Assembly: GCA_001603805.1 (NCBI GenBank)
Contig: LUZY01000011.1
Coordinates: 151,695 to 215,694 of the forward strand
Reading direction: 5' to 3'
Source: Deferribacterales bacterium Deferri_01
GTDB taxonomy: Bacteria; Chrysiogenota; Deferribacteres; Deferribacterales; Geovibrionaceae
Length of the DNA: 64,000 nucleotides
Part shown: piece by piece, positions 7,435 through 16,697 of the stretch
Numbering within the stretch: the first letter of the stretch is position 1
How the letters are laid out: each line of letters starts with the position of its first letter
The notes under the pieces: generated by a model
Databases searched by the model: none
The model's input: the letters and a program-made list of their open reading frames with translations, nothing else
Told to the model about the DNA's origin: nothing
Position numbers and translations under genes: made by a program

Positions 7435-8499
7435 TTAGAAGCCGAGGCTTAAGGTCAGGACGTGTCTTTCGTCCTCAAGCTGACCGGAGTAAGCACCCAT
7501 TTCTTCCTGATAGTAAGCATAATCAAGAGTAACATAGCGGAGATCCAGTCCGAGCCCCATTGTGAAATATCCCTGATGGAGACCTGTTCTTACAGCGAGG
7601 GCTTTCCATGTTGCCTGTGCGCCGAGGTTGACTCTTTTGGGAATATCACTGTCCTGATCATTTGCCATGAGGACATCTCTGAAATCTGCCACAAAGTCGG
7701 TTGATATCGATCCGAATGTAGGAGAGTAAGCAACAGAGAGATTCACTGTTGTCTCAAGGTCTTCAGCATCGCCCATATCTGTTGTGCCGATATTGTTTAC
7801 TGCTGCGCCCACACGGAGATTGGAGGTGTTTTTGGGCGTTATGTTGTAGATAACGCCAACGTTTGCAAGAAGTCCTGTTCCGTCTTCCAGATCATCTTCG
7901 ATTATTTCATCAAATTCGTCACTGGCTATATCAGCCACGGAGTAGGTTTCACTGAGGCTGCTTCTGTTCATAAGGATTACGCTGACACCGACATCAAGCC
8001 TGTCACTCATGAATGAACGGGATATTCCGCCGATTATTCCGTAGTCTATCACTGCGTCAGTATCGAGTTCCGGAAACATTTTGTTTCTTGCAATACCTGT
8101 AACCTGTGCGCTGGCGAATACGCCCAGAGAAAAGTTCTTTCTGTAGTAGGCGGGGAAGAATGTTCCGTTGAAGTTCTGATAATCTCCGATTATATCACGG
8201 AGAAAGTCTGCCACTTCGGCTTCATCATCCCAGTCTGTGTCGCTGTATGCGTTTTTATTATCCATGAGGTTATTATTTGCTCCAAGCTGAAGGCTGATGA
8301 TGCTCCATCTGGAATTGTCTATTCTGGCAAGCCCTGCGGGGTTGTAGAACATTGTATATTGATCCTCACCCATTGCGTAATAGGCATCACCCATTCCCAG
8401 AGCTTTTGTGGAGCGTACTATGGAGGGATACTCCAGAGACGCAGCAAAAAGCACAGAGGGGAGTATCAGGATTGCTAAAAGAATGACCAGCTTTTTCAT
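7435..8499 (-). CDS. Outer-membrane barrel of the TraF/PorV-like (FadL-related) group
   Basis: A 354-residue exported protein (MKKLVILLAILILPS, cleavage near FAA). The N-terminus of the mature part, STKALGMGDAYYAMGEDQYTMFYNPAGLARI, is typical of outer-membrane proteins in the UPF0164/TraF_2/PorV area of the FadL-like group: the 'alpha-gly-aromatic ... NPAGLA' pattern. Strand-rich regions follow and the last residue is Phe (LTLSLGF), the usual barrel-assembly signature. It overlaps the preceding lipoprotein stop by one base (TAATG), so the two are co-translated and may act together in the outer membrane. Substrate unknown. Confidence 0.75.
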   Translation of the reverse strand: MKKLVILLAILILPSVLFAASLEYPSIVRSTKALGMGDAYYAMGEDQYTMFYNPAGLARIDNSRWSIISLQLGANNNLMDNKNAYSDTDWDDEAEVADFLRDIIGDYQNFNGTFFPAYYRKNFSLGVFASAQVTGIARNKMFPELDTDAVIDYGIIGGISRSFMSDRLDVGVSVILMNRSSLSETYSVADIASDEFDEIIEDDLEDGTGLLANVGVIYNITPKNTSNLRVGAAVNNIGTTDMGDAEDLETTVNLSVAYSPTFGSISTDFVADFRDVLMANDQDSDIPKRVNLGAQATWKALAVRTGLHQGYFTMGLGLDLRYVTLDYAYYQEEMGAYSGQLEDERHVLTLSLGF

Positions 8500-9341
8500 T
8501 ATACTACCCCCACTATTACGAAGTTAATGTAGTCTGCAATATCTCCGGCGTCATATACTTGGTTATTATCATGATCCAGATCATTCAGGAAGTCTTCAAA
8601 ATCTTCCTTAATATCACTGGTATCCCCGCCTTTGATGCTTGAAAAAACTTCAATTGCGTCTGCAATTGCGGTGAGGTTTCTGTTAATACGTGTGTTAGCC
8701 GCCAGAGATGTCTGTTCTTCGCTGGCGTTGTTTATTACATCACTTTCAGTCACAGCCGCTCCGTTAAGAGCAGTCCGGATTCCTTCTTCAGAAAGAGTGA
8801 GGGAATCTTCGTCTGCAACATCCATAACTGTTTTTGCCACAAGAATCGTGATGTCCATTGCACCCAAAACACCCTTCATTGTTCTTACATCCTTGTCGGT
8901 TGATGCTTCATCAAGGACATTGAACGCCGTCAGGATGGCTTCTTCATATTGCTCAATGGTGAGAGCGGCTTTTGCTCGTACTTTTCCTGTTACGGGTGTT
9001 GCAGCCGCAAGGATTTCATCAGCGCCGAATATTGAGGCGATAATATCGAATGTTTCAAGATCAGAATCTGCAACTTCGATAAGGTTGATGAAATCCACAT
9101 TGACTTTGCCCAGATAGGCGGACGCAAGATAAACCTGCTGTTTGGGATCAAGGCTTGATTTGCCGAGATAATAGGCTATGACCTCGTCATAGTCCCCTTC
9201 ATCCAGAGCGCGGATGGCGTCAAACTCTTTTGCTTCGCTGCTGCTGTCGTCCGCAACATCTTCAAAGAGATTGCTTCCGCCGCATCCCGCTAAAGAAAGC
9301 GTGAGCAGCAGGATACCTAGAAATACTGCCAGTTTTTTCAT
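8499..9341 (-). CDS. Lipoprotein with helical-repeat body and an EF-hand-like C-terminal loop
   Basis: 280 residues from the ATG at 9341 (ribosome site AAGGGGT). The signal ends in the lipobox LAGC, followed by GGS. The body is acidic and helical, with a TPR-like opening (IRALDEGDYDEVIAYYLGKSSLDPKQQVYLA is the first helical pair). Near the C-terminus, DLDHDNNQVYDAGD has the acidic spacing of a calcium loop (dockerin/EF-hand-like). It is translationally coupled to the TraF-like barrel. I do not recognise the family; an envelope scaffold partner for the barrel is a guess from the gene pair. Confidence 0.7.
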   Translation of the reverse strand: MKKLAVFLGILLLTLSLAGCGGSNLFEDVADDSSSEAKEFDAIRALDEGDYDEVIAYYLGKSSLDPKQQVYLASAYLGKVNVDFINLIEVADSDLETFDIIASIFGADEILAAATPVTGKVRAKAALTIEQYEEAILTAFNVLDEASTDKDVRTMKGVLGAMDITILVAKTVMDVADEDSLTLSEEGIRTALNGAAVTESDVINNASEEQTSLAANTRINRNLTAIADAIEVFSSIKGGDTSDIKEDFEDFLNDLDHDNNQVYDAGDIADYINFVIVGVV

Positions 9342-9485
9342 GTTAAACCCCTTGGTTATTGAATTAAAGAATATTACCATAAGCCTGATAATAATCAAAG
9401 CGGGCTTGAGGACAAAGGTCATTTTACCAATTAAATCAGAATTGCTTTATTGCTGTTTTTTCCCATTGAGGCTAATATTAAATCT

Positions 9486-10559
9486 ATGTTGCGCAAAGTA
9501 TTAATTACTCTCGGTTTTGTTTTTTTTCTGTTCAGCAATTGTTATGCAGAAGAGTTGTCTGCAATGATCGGGCAGATGATCATGGTCGGTATTAAAGATA
9601 CTTCGCCGGAAGGTATTTCTCTTGTTAAGAAACAGATAGAACAGGGTAAAATTGGCGGCGTGATCCTTTATAAATACAATATAGAAAGCCCTGAACAGGT
9701 CAAAAAATTTAATAAAGAACTCAAGATGGCAGCGGGTAAAAAACGACCTGTACTTTTTACGGCAGTTGATCAGGAAGGCGGGAAAGTGCAAAGGCTTATT
9801 GCAGAAAAAGGTTTCAGAAGCTACCCTTCTCACAAAGAAACGGCTGCGAAACTTCCCCCTGAGAAAGCGTACAGACAGTATTTAAATATGGCAAACGATA
9901 TAGCCGAAGCAGGATTCAATGTTAATTTCGCACCTTCTGCCGATCTGGATGTCAACCCGGATTCCCCTGTAATAGGGAAACTTGGCAGAAGCTTTTCCGG
10001 TAAAGTTGACCAGGTTGTGCTTTACGCTGAAGAGTTCGTTAAAGCACATAATAGAGCAGGAGTAATTACTTCCATAAAACATTTTCCCGGTCACGGAAGT
10101 GCGCTTGCAGATTCTCATCTCGGATTTACCGATGTTACAAACACCTGGAGCAGAAAGGAGCTTGAGCCTTTTAGGATTCTGATTAATAAGGGGCTTGCTC
10201 CTTCTATAATGACGGCTCATGTGTTTAATTCGACTGTTGATCCTGTGTATCCTGCCACTCTGTCAAAAAAACATATTGATATACTTAGAAAAGAGCTTGG
10301 ATATGAGGGTGTGGTTTTTACTGATGACCTGCAGATGGGTGCTGTGAGAGATAACTATTCCATTGAGGAAGCTGTTGTAAATGCTGTAAATGCGGGGGCG
10401 GATGTTCTGGTTTATTCCAACTTCTTTTTTAACGATCCTGAGTTCCCTGAAAAAACTGCAAAAATAATAAAAGAAGCGGTTATGGACGGCAGAATAAACC
10501 TGCCATCCATCGAACATTCATACGAAAGGATTATCAGGCTTAAGCGGAATCTCCGTTAA
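9486..10559 (+). CDS. nagZ: Glycoside hydrolase family 3, NagZ-type beta-N-acetylhexosaminidase
   Basis: A 357-residue GH3 enzyme of the NagZ type, which removes N-acetylglucosamine from muropeptides during peptidoglycan recycling. The signature KHFPGHGSALADSH near 200 includes the Asp-His general acid/base dyad, and the nucleophile Asp is in FTDDLQMGAV near 270. Unlike the cytoplasmic enterobacterial enzyme, it carries a signal peptide (MLRKVLITLGFVFFLF, cleavage near CYA), so it should act in the periplasm; a lipoprotein alternative (SNC) is less likely. I prefer the ATG at 9486 because the upstream ATG would put extra polar residues before the signal. Its 3' end overlaps the convergent O-antigen ligase gene by 20 bases. 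Confidence 0.88.
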   Translation: MLRKVLITLGFVFFLFSNCYAEELSAMIGQMIMVGIKDTSPEGISLVKKQIEQGKIGGVILYKYNIESPEQVKKFNKELKMAAGKKRPVLFTAVDQEGGKVQRLIAEKGFRSYPSHKETAAKLPPEKAYRQYLNMANDIAEAGFNVNFAPSADLDVNPDSPVIGKLGRSFSGKVDQVVLYAEEFVKAHNRAGVITSIKHFPGHGSALADSHLGFTDVTNTWSRKELEPFRILINKGLAPSIMTAHVFNSTVDPVYPATLSKKHIDILRKELGYEGVVFTDDLQMGAVRDNYSIEEAVVNAVNAGADVLVYSNFFFNDPEFPEKTAKIIKEAVMDGRINLPSIEHSYERIIRLKRNLR

Positions 10560-11673
10560 ACATAATTCCTATGACACTTCCTGAAAGCAGCCACATAAGC
10601 ATTGCCACTTCCGAATCTCCAAGATTGTTTTCTGTGAGTCCGCATATAAGAAACGCTATAAAGGCAGCTAAAACACCGTAGGAATAGGGTATCTTTCGTT
10701 TCACAGTTTTCATAATCTCCTGCCATAAAACTCCGAAAAAAATCATGAGGACAGTCAGACCGGTCAGACCGTATGACACTGCCTGCTGAAGAAAAGAGTT
10801 GTGGGCATGTGCCTTTGAACCGAGTGGTTTATTATTATACTTGTCCACATTCTTTCTGAAATTGCCGTAACCAATACCGAACACAGGGTTGTCTCGGATG
10901 ATTTTCAGCGAGGTCTGCCATAGTACGACCCTTGTGCCTATGGAACTGTTTGATACTTTGTATTCATCAGAAATAATTCTGGAAAAACGTTCATTTATTG
11001 ACGGTGTGAAGACTATCACTGCAATTACTGCCGCCCCTAAAAGGCATGCGTAGGCGAGTCCTTTGAATCTGAATTTAATTATAAGAAGAATTGCCGCTGT
11101 CATGGGAAGTGCAAGTATCGGTCCCCTTGAGCCGGATAAGACAAGAGAGATGATAAGCAGAGGAAGTGCCGTATAGAAAAGGATTTTTTCACTTCTGCTT
11201 TTAAATCTGTTTTCGGTAATTGTAAAGAGGCACAGAACTGCTATCATCACAATAGAGTTGCCAAAGGTGAGTGCATGAGTCATGAACCCGATGGCTCTTT
11301 CTGTGTCAAAGAAAAAATACTGTATTATCGCGTAGGAAGCAGCAAAGGCACCGCCTGCAACAATAGAGTTCATTATCAGTCTCAATTTTGCTTTATCTGT
11401 GACTAAAAGCATAGCTGTAAACAGATAAGACATTCCCCAGAAGCTCTTTGCACTTTTTGTTATATTCGGCGTAGGGTTTGTAAAAAGCAGCGACAGCCCA
11501 ACAGCGGCATAAAGCAGACAGAAGCAGACGAAGAGTCTTGTTTTGAAGATCTCAAAATCACCTTCTTTATAAATAAACCAGAACGAGCTGATTATCATTA
11601 CTCCAAGCAGTATCTGTGAGGCGCTTATGGAGATAGATTGAGAGAATCCGGCTAAGGTAAGTATGTAGTTCAC
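10540..11673 (-). CDS. O-antigen ligase / Wzy-type polymerase (WaaL-like)
   Basis: A 377-residue polytopic inner-membrane protein with roughly ten hydrophobic segments. A periplasmic loop contains the family pattern GIGYGNFRKNVDKYN ... KAHAHNSFLQQAVSYGLTG, whose conserved Arg and the HN near the loop end are typical of the Wzy_C/WaaL family. Such proteins move undecaprenyl-linked glycans to lipid A-core or to other acceptors. It sits 20 bases downstream of the pyrophosphatase gene on the same strand. No glycosyltransferases are adjacent, so it may serve a glycan made elsewhere, for example the decorations suggested by the 56-62 kb cluster. Confidence 0.8.
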   Translation of the reverse strand: MNYILTLAGFSQSISISASQILLGVMIISSFWFIYKEGDFEIFKTRLFVCFCLLYAAVGLSLLFTNPTPNITKSAKSFWGMSYLFTAMLLVTDKAKLRLIMNSIVAGGAFAASYAIIQYFFFDTERAIGFMTHALTFGNSIVMIAVLCLFTITENRFKSRSEKILFYTALPLLIISLVLSGSRGPILALPMTAAILLIIKFRFKGLAYACLLGAAVIAVIVFTPSINERFSRIISDEYKVSNSSIGTRVVLWQTSLKIIRDNPVFGIGYGNFRKNVDKYNNKPLGSKAHAHNSFLQQAVSYGLTGLTVLMIFFGVLWQEIMKTVKRKIPYSYGVLAAFIAFLICGLTENNLGDSEVAMLMWLLSGSVIGIMFNGDSA

Positions 11674-11693
11674 GGTAAAGTCCTCTTATATAT

Positions 11694-13334
11694 TTATCCG
11701 TTAAGTTCTTCAAGAACACGGAGAATTTCAGGAAGAAGCTGTTTTTTCCTTGACAAGACCCCGGGAAGGTCAAAGCATCTGTCTTCTGTTTTGTTATAAG
11801 CAAGTATTTTCTCTCCTGCTTCAAAACCAGTGGTGAGCAAAATACTTTTTTCCATTATGATATCAGTAACAAGCAGCATCCCCCAGTCAAGGCTTTTATC
11901 GGAAGTATTTTTCTTGATAGCTTCGAGGAGAATATCTTTGACTTCATCCATTTCCTGAAGAGTGACAACTTCCACCTGACTGATGCCGACTTTTACTCCG
12001 TATTCCTCATATATTTTGAAATCGGTGTTGATGATATTCTGCGGATCCCTTGTCTTGAGACTGTCTGTGGCGGAGAAAATTTCCACTCCGTATTCTTCAT
12101 AGTTCAGTCCTGCTGTCTCAGCCAGAGCTTTTACGGCTTTTCTATCCTCCTCTGTGGTGGTGGGAGATTTGAGTATTACTGTATCAGAAAGAATACCGGA
12201 GAGCAGTATGGAGGCGGTGTCTTTGTCAATTTCTGTTCCGTTTATCATGTACTGCTGATAAACCAGTGTGCATGTGCTGCCGACGGGTTTGGCAAAGAAA
12301 TGTATAGGTGTCTTGGTTTTAATTGTACCGAGCCTGTGGTGATCGACTATTTCATGAATAACCGCTGTCTCTGCTCCGTCAACCGCTTGGGAGATCTCGT
12401 TATGATCCATCAGTATAAGCCCCTTCTGGGTTTTTTTGATAAGATCAGAGCGGGTGACTATCCCTATGAGTCTGTTGTCTCTAAGCACAGGCAGACCCTT
12501 GTGGTCAATCTGGAGGAGTTTATCTTTTACCTCTTCCAGATAATCATGTTCGTCAACGGATGGAATGTCCTTTTTCATTACTGCTTTCGTGGGGATACTG
12601 AGCTGTAGACGGCGGACTGTTTCTGCTGTGTCAAGCTCAGAGATGAATACCCAGCCTTCGTATCCTGTGAAATCCAGATCCACATCATTTTCATCTTTTA
12701 TTCCGGTGAGGATTATGGCAGGAAGCTGGCTTTTTACAGCGTATTCAATAATATCTCTGCGTTTTCCGACTATTAGAACTATCTCTTTGGACTGCTGTGC
12801 CTCCATGCGTGCTTTAAAGCGTTCGTAGGGCATGGCGCCTATCATCACTGATGCTTTGAACTCTTCTTTTTTGCCGCGGACATAGCTGTAACCGCCTATG
12901 ACTTTTTCAAAGTTTTCTGCTCTGAAATGGAACACAGGCTTAGTCGTTACATCTTTAGTGGCGAGAAAGTCTGAGAGTTCAAATATGCTCACTACTCCTT
13001 TAAAAACGTTTCCGCCTTCCACAACAGGAGTAATGCGTATTTTGAGTTCATCGATATTTCTGATAACACCGAATACAGGTTCATTTTCATCGATTGCAAT
13101 GACTTTTCTGGTCATAACATCGCTGACTCGTGGGTAAACATCTTTTATGAAAACCGGCGGTGTAATGCCGAATTTGTCGAAAATAAATCTTGTCTGTTTG
13201 TTCAGGTTTCCGCACCTTGCTGCTGTGTATATGTTTTCCGGGTCAAGGGCGTTTTTGAGCTTTGCGTACCCGTATGCAGAAGCTATTGAATCAGTATCGG
13301 GGTTTTTGTGTCCCACAACGTATATTTCGGGCAT
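11694..13334 (-). CDS. ppaC: Manganese-dependent inorganic pyrophosphatase with regulatory CBS-DRTGG-CBS insert
   Basis: A 546-residue family II pyrophosphatase (PPi to 2 Pi, cytoplasmic). The DHH domain opens with VGHKNPDTDSIASAYGY, whose His/Asp residues are metal ligands. It is split by a long insert: CBS 1 (about 68-125, SDVMTRKVIAIDEN), a DRTGG-like domain (about 130-240) and CBS 2 (about 245-305, LPVLRDNRLIGIVTRSD). The core then resumes with LMDHNE and VDHHRLG, and a DHHA2 domain ends the protein. In known CBS-type enzymes AMP/ADP inhibit and ATP or diadenosine polyphosphates activate. Lone gene with its own start region. PPi removal fits the nearby polyphosphate genes but is a general function. 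Confidence 0.93.
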   Translation of the reverse strand: MPEIYVVGHKNPDTDSIASAYGYAKLKNALDPENIYTAARCGNLNKQTRFIFDKFGITPPVFIKDVYPRVSDVMTRKVIAIDENEPVFGVIRNIDELKIRITPVVEGGNVFKGVVSIFELSDFLATKDVTTKPVFHFRAENFEKVIGGYSYVRGKKEEFKASVMIGAMPYERFKARMEAQQSKEIVLIVGKRRDIIEYAVKSQLPAIILTGIKDENDVDLDFTGYEGWVFISELDTAETVRRLQLSIPTKAVMKKDIPSVDEHDYLEEVKDKLLQIDHKGLPVLRDNRLIGIVTRSDLIKKTQKGLILMDHNEISQAVDGAETAVIHEIVDHHRLGTIKTKTPIHFFAKPVGSTCTLVYQQYMINGTEIDKDTASILLSGILSDTVILKSPTTTEEDRKAVKALAETAGLNYEEYGVEIFSATDSLKTRDPQNIINTDFKIYEEYGVKVGISQVEVVTLQEMDEVKDILLEAIKKNTSDKSLDWGMLLVTDIIMEKSILLTTGFEAGEKILAYNKTEDRCFDLPGVLSRKKQLLPEILRVLEELNG

Positions 13335-13397
13335 TTTGTTACCTCATAAAAATAATTTTGAACGATAACAGGGAATATTGGTTAAAGCAACAAAACA

Positions 13398-13853
13398 TCA
13401 GTAAAAAATTGTTTCGAGCTTTTTTCTCCTGAAATCAAAGATCTGCTCCAGCTTTTTGCGCACGTAAAAAGCGTGTGCTATTCTGCCCAGAGGTCCGAAC
13501 GGAAGTATATAATCCACAATATCCGTCATTTCCGTCCCTTCACTTGTTTCTTTGAATATATGTTGATGATGCCAGAATTTGTACGGACCGAAGCGCTGTT
13601 CATCCACAAAAAAGTACGGTTTTTCTGCATGGGTTATTTCGGTTATCCATTGCACGGGAAGTCCGGCGAGCGGTGTGATTGTGTATCGGATGATCATTCC
13701 TGCATATGTTTCAGGCGGAAGCTGGGTTTTAACCTTAAATCCCAGCCAAGGTGGAGTTATTTCCTCGAGTTTTGAGGGATCACCGAAAAATTTCCACGCT
13801 TTTTCCATATCAACAGGAAGGGTCTGCTTCCTCATGAGTGTATAGAGCTTCAA
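13398..13853 (-). CDS. SRPBCC (START-like) ligand-binding protein
   Basis: About 151 residues from a TTG at 13853 (MKLYTLMRKQTLP), which has AAGGTG 5 bases upstream. An ATG seven codons earlier has no ribosome site, and the ATG at 13814 would remove the first strand. The pattern FGDPSKLEEITPPWLGFKV ... WITEITHAEKPYFFVDEQRFGPYKFWHHQHIF is typical of the small SRPBCC/polyketide-cyclase-like family often annotated as a cyclase/dehydrase, which binds hydrophobic ligands in a helix-grip cavity. No catalytic residue can be assigned. It stands alone between the pyrophosphatase and the divergent sixA. Confidence 0.75.
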   Translation of the reverse strand: MKLYTLMRKQTLPVDMEKAWKFFGDPSKLEEITPPWLGFKVKTQLPPETYAGMIIRYTITPLAGLPVQWITEITHAEKPYFFVDEQRFGPYKFWHHQHIFKETSEGTEMTDIVDYILPFGPLGRIAHAFYVRKKLEQIFDFRRKKLETIFY

Positions 13854-14057
13854 AACACACCTTCTTTCTGACAATTTTCTGACATTTTTGCCACAACACT
13901 ATTAAACAATAACTTATTTTAAGATGTATAATCAATAGTATGGTGAAAATACGGGAAGTGCGTAAACCTGATTGATAAAACGAGGGGAATTCCTTTGATT
14001 ATGGAAAAACCAGGCGGAAAATCATTATTTAATGTTAGAATAAATAAGGTGAATGTG

Positions 14058-14516
14058 ATGAGGCAGTATTTTATCCGCCATGCCCATGCGGAAGAGAGGC
14101 ATGAATGGAAAGAAGATGACATGCTCCGCCCTCTGACAGCCGCAGGCAAGTCCCGCATGGAAAATACAGTCCGGAAGTTCTTTTCAATCTATCCTCTGCC
14201 TGATCACGTAGTATCCTCCGAAGCGGTGCGTGCCGTACAGACAGCCGAGATAGTGTGCGGTGTCACAAAGGGAGGTTTTGTAAAAGAGCCTCTTCTGAAC
14301 CCGGGTGCAGATATTGCCGACTGGATTGAGGCGGTAAAAAAATTTCCCGGCAGCAGCACAGTGGCTTTTGTAGGGCATGAACCGGACATGACAGAATTTT
14401 TGTCCTTTTACATGGCGGGAAACGCAATCGAGCTTGTTCTCAAAAAAGGATCGATATGCCATCTGGAAAACAGACATCTCATAAATCTTGTTCAGCAGAA
14501 GCTGCTTATAGACTAG
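14058..14516 (+). CDS. sixA: SixA-type phosphohistidine phosphatase
   Basis: A 152-residue histidine phosphatase. The catalytic RHG-equivalent is IRHAHAE at the extreme N-terminus (MRQYFIRHAHAEE), followed by the Arg-containing PLTAAGKSRM and the second active-site His in VGHEPDM. The length matches the minimal SixA type. The start at 14058 has AAGGTGA upstream; the frame extends further up but lacks homology. It is the first gene of the polyphosphate cluster, and the CHAD gene begins 10 bases after its stop. In proteobacteria SixA acts on phospho-His of HPt/PTS proteins. Its pairing with CHAD proteins is a recurring genomic association. Confidence 0.88.
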   Translation: MRQYFIRHAHAEERHEWKEDDMLRPLTAAGKSRMENTVRKFFSIYPLPDHVVSSEAVRAVQTAEIVCGVTKGGFVKEPLLNPGADIADWIEAVKKFPGSSTVAFVGHEPDMTEFLSFYMAGNAIELVLKKGSICHLENRHLINLVQQKLLID

Positions 14517-14526
14517 GACTGATATT

Positions 14527-15858
14527 TTGAAAAAACGTATATTTGCTCTTAAAAACTTCTCTCTTAATGCTCTTGAGGCATTTGCCGGATTCACCCTTAG
14601 ACAAAATATTACCGGAGTGATGAAAAAAGTCGAACTGCCCGATGAACTCTTCCCCCTTAGAGATCGTGTTGAGTGCTTGTTAAGGAAAGATTCATTCAGC
14701 CTTATAAACGAGGACGGGAAAACAGTGTGCCGCCTCAACCTGACGGAAATCGAAGTCTGTTCCGCAGGCAGTGTTTTCAATTTTTCTTTTGCAGAACTTA
14801 TACCCCTAAAAGGGTATTTTGGGGAGTTTTGCATTGTTCAGGCCGCTGTTGAAGATCAGGGCGGCAAAGAAACAAAGAAATTGCCTGTTATTTACTCTGT
14901 AAGAAAAGCAGGGTTCAGATCTGATGCCGGCAAAGGTACTGTTGAGGCGGATAAGACTCCTGATGCACCTGCGGCGGATGTTATACGTAATATTCTGATA
15001 AGGCTCATTAATATAGCAGAGGCAAAGGAGCATGGAGTTCTTGAGGACACAGACCCTGAATTTCTCCATGATTTCAGGGTGGCTCTGAGGCGTTCAAGGT
15101 CGGCTTTTTCGATGTTTAAAGGGGCTTTTCCTCCGGAGGAGCATGAGTATTTCCGTCAAAAGCTTTCACATCTGTTTGCCAGAACCAGCCTCGCCAGAGA
15201 TCTGGATGTTTATATTAAGATAATGGGGCAGTACAGAGCTGTCCTGCCTGATAGTATGCAGGATGACCTCGAGCCTGTTGAAAAGTATCTGACGGCAATG
15301 AAGAAGAAAGAACATGAGAAGATTGTCGGTTTGATAAACTCTGAAGAATATTCACTTTTTAAGAATGAATGGCGTAATTTTCTGGGCAGGGCTGTTTATG
15401 GTGAGAAAGGCATGCAGAGAGTCCGTGACGCCGCATCGGAAGTTATAAAAAATGCTTATGCAAAAATTGTCAAAGACGGCAGAAAGCTTGATAATTCAAG
15501 CCCTGCTTCTGACATACACAAAGTTCGTATAGGGTGCAAGAAGCTTCGTTATGCTCTGGAGTTTTTCAGACCTATTTTCCCTTCAAAGCAGGCTGACGCT
15601 GTCACAAAAAAACTGAAAACTCTTCAGGATTCCCTTGGCGCTCATCAGGACTATGAAGTCCAGAGGGAAAAGCTTCTCCGTTATACGGAAGAGGCGGCTA
15701 AAGGGATGAAAGATAAGGTTAACCTATCTCTTGCTTCCGGTTATCTGGCGAGGTATTTGGATGAGCTTAAATGTTCTGAACGGGAGAGATGTCTTGAAAT
15801 GATAGACAGTTTTATTTCAGATAAGGTGAGAGCGCAGATAAAAGAAATGATAAAATAG
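14527..15858 (+). CDS. CHAD-domain polyphosphate-binding protein
   Basis: 443 residues from a TTG start (AGGACTG upstream; coupled to sixA). Residues 1-140 look like a worn CYTH-like barrel (repeated charged strands, no obvious ExExK motif). The CHAD helical domain spans about 155-440, with the conserved His/Arg/Lys-rich helices: FLHDFRVALRRSRSAF near 175, SLARDLDVYI near 225, and IHKVRIGCKKLRYALEFFRP near 330. CHAD domains bind inorganic polyphosphate through these basic helices. Its place between sixA and the Ppx/Ppk genes supports a polyphosphate role, probably as a granule or effector protein. Confidence 0.88.
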   Translation: MKKRIFALKNFSLNALEAFAGFTLRQNITGVMKKVELPDELFPLRDRVECLLRKDSFSLINEDGKTVCRLNLTEIEVCSAGSVFNFSFAELIPLKGYFGEFCIVQAAVEDQGGKETKKLPVIYSVRKAGFRSDAGKGTVEADKTPDAPAADVIRNILIRLINIAEAKEHGVLEDTDPEFLHDFRVALRRSRSAFSMFKGAFPPEEHEYFRQKLSHLFARTSLARDLDVYIKIMGQYRAVLPDSMQDDLEPVEKYLTAMKKKEHEKIVGLINSEEYSLFKNEWRNFLGRAVYGEKGMQRVRDAASEVIKNAYAKIVKDGRKLDNSSPASDIHKVRIGCKKLRYALEFFRPIFPSKQADAVTKKLKTLQDSLGAHQDYEVQREKLLRYTEEAAKGMKDKVNLSLASGYLARYLDELKCSERERCLEMIDSFISDKVRAQIKEMIK

Positions 15859-15876
15859 TATAAAAAGGTTGTGATA

Positions 15877-16617
15877 ATGAAGATACTGGCGGTTTACAGC
15901 ATAAAAGGCGGAGTGGGCAAAACTGCGGCGGCGGTTAATCTGGCTTATTGTGCGGCGCAGAGCGGTATGAAGACGCTTCTTTGGGATTTTGATCCGCAGG
16001 CAGCCTCCACTTTTTACTTCCGGGTGAAGCCGAAACTGAATAAAAGCATGAAAAAAGCGGTGAAGGGCAAATCTGATCTGGATGCTGAGATCAAGGCAAC
16101 AGACTTTGATAACCTTGACATACTCCCTGCTGATTTCTCCTGCCGCAATATGGATTTATTTCTGGATTCAGCGGATAAACCAAAAAAAGCAGTAAGAGAC
16201 ATGTTCAAAAGCATCAGTGGAGACTACGATATAGCTATTGCAGATGCACCTCCCGGAATAACCCTTCTTTCGGAAGGGATTATGAGCGCCGCGGATGTAC
16301 TTGCCGTTCCTCTGATTCCCACAACTCTTTCCCTGCGTACATGTGAAATGCTCCTGAACTTCATGAAGGATAATAAGATAAAAGATGTGAAAACCGCACT
16401 GTTTTTCTCCATGGCAGACCGGCGTAAAAAAATACACCGTGACGTCATGGATGGGGCGGAGTTTGAAAAGGCAAAGCTCCTTGAAAACTATGTGCCTTAT
16501 TCGGCGGATGTGGAAAAAATGGGGCTTCATCGTGAACCCGTGGGGGCATTCAGCCCTAAAAGCAAAGCTGCTGTAAGTTATGGCGGAATCTGGCGTGAGA
16601 TTGTCAATATTTTGTAA
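15877..16617 (+). CDS. ParA/MinD-family ATPase
   Basis: A 246-residue ATPase with the deviant Walker A KGGVGKTAAAVNLAY, switch I DFDPQAAST and Walker B IAIADAPPG. I chose the ATG at 15877 with AAGG 8 bases upstream rather than a GTG two codons earlier. No parB or parS site accompanies it. It sits inside the SixA-CHAD-Ppx-Ppk block on the same strand, so the natural idea is positioning or partitioning of polyphosphate granules, as proposed for ParA-like proteins in other polyphosphate formers. That is inference from context only. Confidence 0.85.
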   Translation: MKILAVYSIKGGVGKTAAAVNLAYCAAQSGMKTLLWDFDPQAASTFYFRVKPKLNKSMKKAVKGKSDLDAEIKATDFDNLDILPADFSCRNMDLFLDSADKPKKAVRDMFKSISGDYDIAIADAPPGITLLSEGIMSAADVLAVPLIPTTLSLRTCEMLLNFMKDNKIKDVKTALFFSMADRRKKIHRDVMDGAEFEKAKLLENYVPYSADVEKMGLHREPVGAFSPKSKAAVSYGGIWREIVNIL

Positions 16618-16697
16618 ATTATTCGCAAAAGCAGTGACAAATCCGGTCAATATAATATAACTCTTCAAATGCTGTAATTTCGGGGAAGTCATTATAC

